Of a stretch of 64,000 bases of DNA, positions 57,999 to 64,000 are shown piece after piece (the stretch's first letter is position 1; each line of letters starts with the position of its first letter). Position numbers and translations under genes: made by a program. This DNA is from Pezicula radicicola. Its lineage: Eukaryota > Ascomycota > Leotiomycetes > Helotiales > Dermateaceae. The notes under the pieces are model-generated. The model worked only from the letters and a program-made list of their open reading frames with translations, made no database searches and was not told the DNA's origin. Location of the stretch: assembly GCA_003008705.1 (NCBI GenBank), contig PDUO01000012.1, forward strand, positions 14,870-78,869, read 5' to 3'.

Positions 57999-60716
57999 AT
58001 GAACCGACCTAGTAAGGACCTCCCCAATGCTCCTTCCCCACAATGTGCCCCGCGCATTCTGTCGACTGGCGATGCTCTATACTCCCTTGGAAACATCTCA
58101 TGCGACGGACACGGCTGGGTGATATGCGCCAATGTTCATGGATATGCGGTGATGTGTCAGTGGCTGGAGAGGTTCTACAAAGCAGGAGGTCTTAGGAGCT
58201 CTGTCTACCACTATGCCAACAGGTTGGAGCTTTGCGCGCTGGAACAGAAGTGCCATGGAAGCTCTGTTGTTGGCAGATGTCGCTTGCTATCATCCAAAAG
58301 CACTATGTCTGAGCTTTGTCAACACCATATTCAATGGTTTTGTGCGAGGCTGCGATGCCCACCCGCCGTTTGCCATCCTGCTACGACTTTGGACACATCT
58401 ACTCTTGGTGAAAACTTGTGCTGATTGTTTGTTCTACTCCAGCTGTTGGACCCCAATCGTTGCGTGGCCTACCAAATGGCTTTGCAAATCAACAACAAAT
58501 ACCGCAGAATAGGAGTGTCTCAAGCAGGTTACCACCGAGCGGGAAGATGGGTACAAATGCTCCTTTGTTTTGTGTTGTAAGGAGGTTCTGACAGTTTCCT
58601 TCCCATTGTAGCAGGCAATACATCGACATGGGCATTTGGCGGAGTACCGATGGGTAGCGCCGGCCTGAATCGCCAGGAAAATAGGCCAATGTCTACTTTC
58701 GCTCAAGCGATGGGCTCTTCACAACCGGCTACGCCATTAGATTTGTCGTGAGTAGCACCTTCCACCTTTCTAGCGTTCTCTATCTTCAACATTCTTTCCC
58801 TCCAAATCGCAACAGCGCATTTCAAAGATACAGTAACAGCAATGGCTGGCACGAAGAAGAAGAAATGGATTGCATTTCCGCAAAGCCCCCCCACCCCGAG
58901 TGGAGTACCAGTTCAATCTCCTGGAAATATTCCCTCAGGTGGTGAAAGCTCTCGAGTGAACTCATCTTCTACAACTTTACCGGAGGAGGATGAAAGTTCC
59001 CCGTTGACATCGTCTCCTGGAAATACACCCTCAGAAGTCACGTAAGGCTTGGGAGAGCATCATAGCTACAGCTGGTTACGTTGTTCTATTTTTATATTCA
59101 CTGACATACTGTTTAGGGAGTTTCCTTCACTTTCGAACCACCCTGGCCAACAATCTCTCACGTCAAACCAATCTACGTGGACTGCCGGAGCAAGAGGACT
59201 TGGACCAACTGGAAGACTACAACACTCCAACCTATCCGCCGCCCAACAATTGAACGCCCAGGCACAGACACAGCAGCAGCAAGATGACTTATTCAACTCA
59301 TCGTCCCAATTACCTAGCAGCCAGAGCGGATTTCGGTTTGGTGCCCAGAATGCCGTTGGCCAATCATCGCAGCTTCAATCAAATACCAGCACTGCTGATG
59401 AATTCCCACCTTTGGGCCGTAACGGTGTTGGAGAGCTTGGACAGGATAGAGCTTCGGGTTTACTGCAAAACGTTGGATTTGGAAACCAGCCAAACGGCCT
59501 AGGGTTTGGTACTAACAATCAAGCTCAGCCAAATCGTAGCAATGGTCTGTTGAACGCGCTATCTAGCACCAGCCGTGTCACCTCTGGTAATCGTGTCGCG
59601 TCCCCTGCCAGCATCTCCGGTAAGGGAAAATACAACGGAAATTTATCGGAGCTCGCTAATTCACATCAAGGTGTATCGAATTCAAGATCGCCGACTGATG
59701 CAAATTCAAATCGTCAAGGATTGAGCGGTGCTCCTGAGAACGATTCAGGTGTAAGTCGAACACCTGAGCCATTCAACGTAGAATACTTACGTAAATTAGG
59801 GCTTCACAAACACCCAATTCGGCTCCTCCAATCCCATGACAAGTCGCGAGGAGGGTATCGCACAGTCAAACTTACCCTCGAGTTCGAGGCAAGATAGCGT
59901 TTCGCAACAAGCAGAATCATCTCTCCCGCGTTCCCAAACACTAGATTCCGGTATTGGCTCTTCGCAGGGTAATCCTGAAGTTGCTAGTCCAGGATTTGAA
60001 GACCCATTGGCCGGTATGAGTGACATCGATAAATGGGGCCTCAAAGGTCTTACTTACATGATGCAAAACTATCCTGACTATGCCGCGCTTGTGACTGGTC
60101 ACAACGTCGGTGACCTGGGTTTCGATCTGGATTCTCCCGAGTAAGTCCTACTGCTAATGATGAAAATTTTCAACTTCAACTTTGCTAACAAGCACTAGGC
60201 CATTTTCCACTCAGATATATTCCCTATTTGACTCCGAGCCACCACGACCCGATATTCCACTTTTCACAAACCCCGAGTGCTACAAGGTTCACAACGTTGC
60301 AACGCTAGACAGCAAGGTATCTGCCTTCAATGACGAGTCCTTACTCTTCATGTTCTACAGCAACCCAGGCGATGTTCAGCAAGTTATGGCTGCTGGAGAG
60401 CTGTAAGTGTATTCCCATTCTATCACTCAGATGTATACCCAAGGCTAATTCCAAATTTCCAGGCATAACCGTAACTGGCGATTCCACAAGAAGTTACAGT
60501 TATGGCTGACAAAAGATCTTGAAATGTGCCCTCAACAAATTAGCAATGACACCGAACGAGGTTACTACATTTTCTTCGACACCAAATCCTGGCAACGTGA
60601 ACGTGTAAGTCTCGTAAACCATTACTTATTTTGAATGGTGACTAAATATTGCATAGCGCGAGTTCATCCTGAAGTACAGTGATTTGGAAGCTGTTCCCCC
60701 CAACGGACAGTCATGA
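57999..60716 (+). CDS. NOT2: CCR4-NOT complex subunit Not2, 545 aa
   Basis: Scaffold subunit of CCR4-NOT, linking mRNA deadenylation and transcription control. The N-terminal half is low-complexity (Gln/Ser/Asn) with the conserved STWAFGG and TPLDLSEFPSLSN stretches. The C-terminal NOT2/3/5 box runs from KWGLKGLTYMMQ through TNPECYKVHN, LLFMFYSNPGD and NRNWRFHKKLQLWLTKD to the end. Exons: 57999-58011, 58443-58550, 58612-58747, 59117-59750, 59800-60140, 60199-60402, 60463-60604, 60657-60716, in frame (1638 nt). Exon 1 is only 13 nt (MNRP plus one base) before a 431-nt intron; MNRPTVGPQSLRG fits the family N-terminus. The 369-nt third intron contains a plausible alternative first exon (58842-59041). 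Confidence 0.85.
58842..59041 (+). other. candidate alternative first exon of NOT2
   Basis: Inside the third NOT2 intron, an ATG opens 67 codons (MAGTKKKKW ... SPGNTPSEVT) ending at a good donor, CAC|GTAAGG. Spliced to the acceptor at 59116 it enters the NOT2 frame exactly at EFPSLSN. It cannot be included after exon 3, because no acceptor before it fits that phase. It would therefore act as an alternative start, or be ordinary intron that happens to be open. Confidence 0.3.
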
Positions 60717-61508
60717 GTGAGTGTTCAGGCGACAGCCAGCCTTTTGGGGATAATATCAGGGAGTGGAGGCTGCCAACTCGCTTTTCCCTTTGCTACGCGG
60801 TCTTTCTTGAATTTGCGGGTTCAGTGTCCAGATTGACGGACGTACCGCAGGCTGAAAATGGGCATGGCGTCTTGACTGAACACGGAGTATTTCGGTGGGG
60901 ACTGTGCCGGATCTTGTCCTTTAACGGGGCGTTATCAACCTTGCTGGTTGCAAGGGCGAACTATCCATATGGATCGAGGCCGATCAATGCTAATGATATG
61001 ACATTGAAACCAGGTACGATGAATGAACGGGTGCAACAATTGTGGTCCAACGTGATATTTTCGTCTCAAATTGAAAAATCTCCCATAATTACATCCACAG
61101 AACATGAGTATAACTAAAAGCATGTAAAAGCTGCTGTGGAACTGTGAAGAAATTGACCGAATTCTATTGTGTTGCAATGTTCCTCAGACCGTTCTACGGA
61201 CTTCGTACTTCGCTGTGGCCCCTGCTGCCCGATAACAAAGTGGTGCCAACCTACTAGTGTAATCCTTGAATATGAGCAACAACAACCTCTCGGCGAATAC
61301 AGCATAAACTGCAAATGGATGAAGGAGCTCGACCCAGCCAATTATTTCTGATTTAGCTGGACTTCTGAACTACGTCGAATCCCCATTGTGTTGCCTCTCC
61401 AGTCCATGCGATCGCATTGCAACTGTCTGTCACCTTTGAAATCGGCCAACAAGCATCTCCCAACGCCGCAGGATCTCTAGCGGACAGCTCTCCAGAACAC
61501 ATTATATT
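60717..61508. other. intergenic between NOT2 and CUE1
   Basis: 3' flank of NOT2 and promoter of CUE1. An open frame at 60713-61117 overlaps the NOT2 stop and shows no family pattern. Nothing else was recognised. Confidence 0.5.
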
Positions 61509-62214
61509 ATGGCGACATCCGACCAGACAGTTAACCTCCCACAACTCCTCCTTGTTCTACTGCTCGGCGGCCTCGCCATCCGCTACTTCTTCTTCTCGGC
61601 GCCATCAAACTCAAATACGCGCAGCAACTTATCCGCGGCGAACAATGTGAGGGCGAGGGAGGCAGATGTAGAACGAGTGCAGCAGATGTTTCCACAGGTT
61701 TCGAGGAGGAGTATCATGTGGGATCTGCAGAGGAATGGGGGAAATGTGGTAGCTACTACTGAGAGAATATTGAGTGGGAGGGGATTGGAAGTTGTGAGTT
61801 GTTTTTCGGCGTTGGAAATCCTGGTCACTGTGCCTGTGGTCAAGGTGTCTTGTATCTTTATGTGAAATTTGCTAATTAGACGCGCTCTTCTAGCCTCCAC
61901 AATCGTTCCAACCACCGCTCCCAGTCCCAGCATCCGGCTCAACAGCTTCACCGGCAGCCACGAAACCAAAACCGCTCCAACCCGACCTCATCACACGATA
62001 CAATTTGAAGGCGAAGTTAGCAGAGGACGCAAGTCGGCAGGAGGGAGAGGCTGATGAGGAGGACAAGAAGAAGCAGGGTCAAGCTTGGAGTGCGAATAAG
62101 GTGGAACGACAAGCGCTTCTGCAGCGGAGGAGAGAGGAGATGATCTTGGCGGCTAGGAGGAAGATGGAGGCTAGGGTGGCGAAGGAGATAGATGAGGGGA
62201 AGCTGGATTCGTGA
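61509..62214 (+). CDS. CUE1: ER-anchored CUE-domain protein (Cue1-like ubiquitin adaptor), 201 aa
   Basis: Recruits and activates the ubiquitin-conjugating enzyme at the ER in ER-associated degradation. One N-terminal membrane segment (LPQLLLVLLLGGLAIRYFFF) precedes a CUE domain, VERVQQMFPQVSRRSIMWDL followed by NGGNVVATTERIL, with the conserved MFP and Leu pair used to bind ubiquitin. A Pro-rich linker leads to a charged C-terminal helix (WSANKVERQALLQRRREEMI) resembling the E2-binding region. Exons: 61509-61793 and 61894-62214, in frame (606 nt). The length is close to yeast Cue1 (about 200 residues). Confidence 0.85.
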
Positions 62215-63684
62215 GTTACCTTGTGGTGGCCTGTAGAAACAATAGGTGGCGTGTTGTGGGGTGGAATGGAAATTGGAGTGCTAGAGGGGAATGGAGGTGG
62301 AGAAGGTGTATAAGACCTTGTATTGTTGTGCTTTTAATCAAGCGGAATAGTGACATACCTTCTCTTAGGGTAATACCGCCCGGGAATTCGTTTTATGCGG
62401 TGGCGTCGGCTTCGAGGGATGGCAAAGGCTCAATTCATCTTTTACTTCGGTATGAAGTTTGGACATTGACTGTGAGCGCCATTAATATTCCGGCCTGGGT
62501 CGGCAGATCAATCGCATGAATTCAGGTGGATTTAGCTAGCTAAGTTCAGCTATCTTTGAGGAGTCCAATCCTGTCATAAAGCTGTTTTCCCTTGGTACTA
62601 GAGTGTGTCAGGGAGCTTACTCGTAATCCAACCCAAGGTTCAACGACAAAAGCTGTGGCTCTAACGTAAATGACAACAGGTTTAGTAGTGATCAAGTGTT
62701 GAAGGATACCAAGTGCAGGATCTGTCTGATCTCAGTTGTAATGATTCTGATATCAGTTACTCAACTTCTAGGAAACTTTAAAGGAAACGCGGGCCGCTAT
62801 TCTGCTGCAGAGAAATTAGCAGCAGTACCTACCGGGAGTTGGACTTGTGCCGCGATACTCTGTGTTGATTGTGTTGTTGCCGTTGCAAAATGGGGGTTAA
62901 AGGATGTTTGAATGCTCGGGGCACACTTCGTGAATCATAAAATTCGGCCTCTATCCTTTGAAATTCCTCTCCCGGTAAACCTTTCGGTGAGCATATATCC
63001 AAGAGAAAGGCCCGGCATTGCTCTAAATACAGTACTGGAGCAGTTCTTTAAAAGAATAACCGAAGAAAGCAAGAAAGATACTGTTGGTCATAAGAAGGTT
63101 TCTCTTCTCATGATGCAGTGTACACACAAGCCTGAATGGTTTCTTTCCCGACGGTTATAGGAGGGCATGCAACTTCTATGTTGTACGGTTCAGACGAGAC
63201 ATTGCTTGCTTAAGAGTCAAGCCTAGCTTGTGTCGCGGCCTCTTCCAGATCACCTCGTCGTAATTGCTTTACGAACAGGAGCCAATGCAATAGAAATGGC
63301 CGCCGAGATGCAGCTGATGTATATATGTATGTATGCGTGGAAGTGGAAGTGGAAGTGGTACCTGACGGCGGCTTGGTCTCGACCGAAAGACAGAAAAGCC
63401 AGGCTAGCACGGCTACGTACAGTACGAAGTATGGTATGGGCACCCGAACCTGACCCGGATCTGAGGCGATCTGATGGGGATCTGATGGGGAACCCCAGAA
63501 TTGCCAAGCCGACGGGCCGGAGCGAGAGAGTTAGGCTCCGACCGCACTACGGGGGGGGGAACAAAAGAGATCTAACATCGTCACTCGTCAAGGATAAACA
63601 TGCATGCACTGCTAGGGTGCCTACTAAGCTGAGTGAGCAGGACCCAGTGCAAAACAAAAGAGCCCTCAGAAAAGAAAGGCCATC
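62215..63684. other. intergenic between CUE1 and the right-edge gene
   Basis: No gene was recognised. It contains a GGAAGT tandem repeat (about 63337-63358), the palindrome CGTACAGTACG (63416-63426), a GATCTGATGGG doublet (63469-63490) and a G-run (63551-63558). Confidence 0.5.
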
Positions 63685-63940
63685 ATGGGAGATTCTTCTC
63701 CGGTATCCCCCCCGGCCGACGCAACATCTTCGGCGAATCTACCATCAGCCTCAACACAAAACCAGGTAGAGAGCGCAACAACCCCGCATCCTTCGAATCC
63801 AATTCCAACAATACCAGGCTATGACCCTAACCCCACGTGGAGTGGTGGCCATCAGGTATGATATGCTCAAGAGGCCCAGAGAGGCATGATGCGATGCTTA
63901 TCATCTGTATTCGAAGGAAGATGAGATTGTGGGGAACGAG

Positions 63941-63973
<33 letters not shown>

Positions 63974-64000
63974 CCCTTTGCGGAGGATCCAACCGATTTG
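63685..64000 (+). CDS. 5' part of an unrecognised gene with an aspartate tract (cut by window edge)
   Basis: The ATG at 63685 opens a Ser/Pro/Thr-rich, probably disordered N-terminus (MGDSSPVSPPADATSS ... YDPNPTWSGGHQ). Exon 1 ends at 63855 (CAG|GTATGA). A 61-nt intron with acceptor TCGAAG leads to exon 2 at 63917, which continues in phase 0 with EDEIVGNEDG, a run of ten Asp encoded by a GAC repeat, then PFAEDPTDL at the edge. No family is recognised. The acidic run resembles those in nuclear or chromatin proteins, which is weak evidence. Confidence 0.55.

Noticed and set aside
60713..61117. 134-codon frame overlapping the NOT2 stop
   Set aside because: It starts inside the last NOT2 codons, lacks a recognisable pattern and fits a 3' UTR.

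Overview
The window is nuclear DNA from a filamentous ascomycete (Pezizomycotina). The evidence is short introns (about 45-150 nt) with fungal branch sites, fungal-specific transcription factors, a Bro1, Smc2, Ole1, Pim1 and Mdj1 gene set, and a 4.3 kb AT-only block with the dinucleotide signature of repeat-induced point mutation (RIP). A Leotiomycete is my best guess from the overall feel of the proteins; this is inference only. No tRNA, rRNA, CRISPR array or intact transposon was recognised.

Layout. 1-4.3 kb is a RIP-degraded block in which CpA, TpG and CpG are essentially used up. It stops within about 10 bp of the stop codon of an intact 19-exon GH35 beta-galactosidase gene (8.6-4.3 kb, minus). 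Next come a C2H2 regulator (12.8-9.5 kb, minus), a long promoter region, a SAP30-like Sin3/HDAC subunit (15.4 kb), mitochondrial DnaJ MDJ1 (16.8 kb), ESCRT adaptor BRO1 (19.7 kb), mitochondrial Lon protease PIM1 (23.7 kb) and a divergent protein-kinase-like gene (28.5 kb), all plus strand. Then follow, on the minus strand, a NAT-family purine permease (34.1-31.4 kb), delta-9 desaturase OLE1 (36.6-35.1 kb) and a hotdog thioesterase (39.0-38.3 kb). The thioesterase is divergent from condensin subunit SMC2 (39.3-43.1 kb). A MOSC-domain protein (45.2 kb) precedes a 7.7 kb stretch without recognisable genes (46.7-54.5 kb). After that come a Zn2Cys6 regulator (54.5 kb), CCR4-NOT subunit NOT2 (58.0 kb), ER ubiquitin adaptor CUE1 (61.5 kb) and the first exons of an unrecognised gene running off the right edge (63.7 kb).

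Exon-intron models were built by hand from splice sites, frame continuity and family knowledge. Every complete model closes in frame over its full length. There is no operon-like or biosynthetic-cluster logic. Most genes are housekeeping (mitochondrial proteostasis, endosomal sorting, chromatin, mRNA decay, lipid desaturation). The galactosidase and the purine permease look like nutrient-scavenging accessory genes.

The most unusual signal is in the introns. The galactosidase and the permease, which are unrelated and 25 kb apart, carry several 105-220 nt introns that resemble one another in sequence, as expected of introner-like elements. The galactosidase also has two introns separated by only 2 nt (a micro-exon or stwintron arrangement). 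Three GC-AG introns occur in the window, and one SMC2 intron interrupts the ABC signature motif and is 3n long without a stop.
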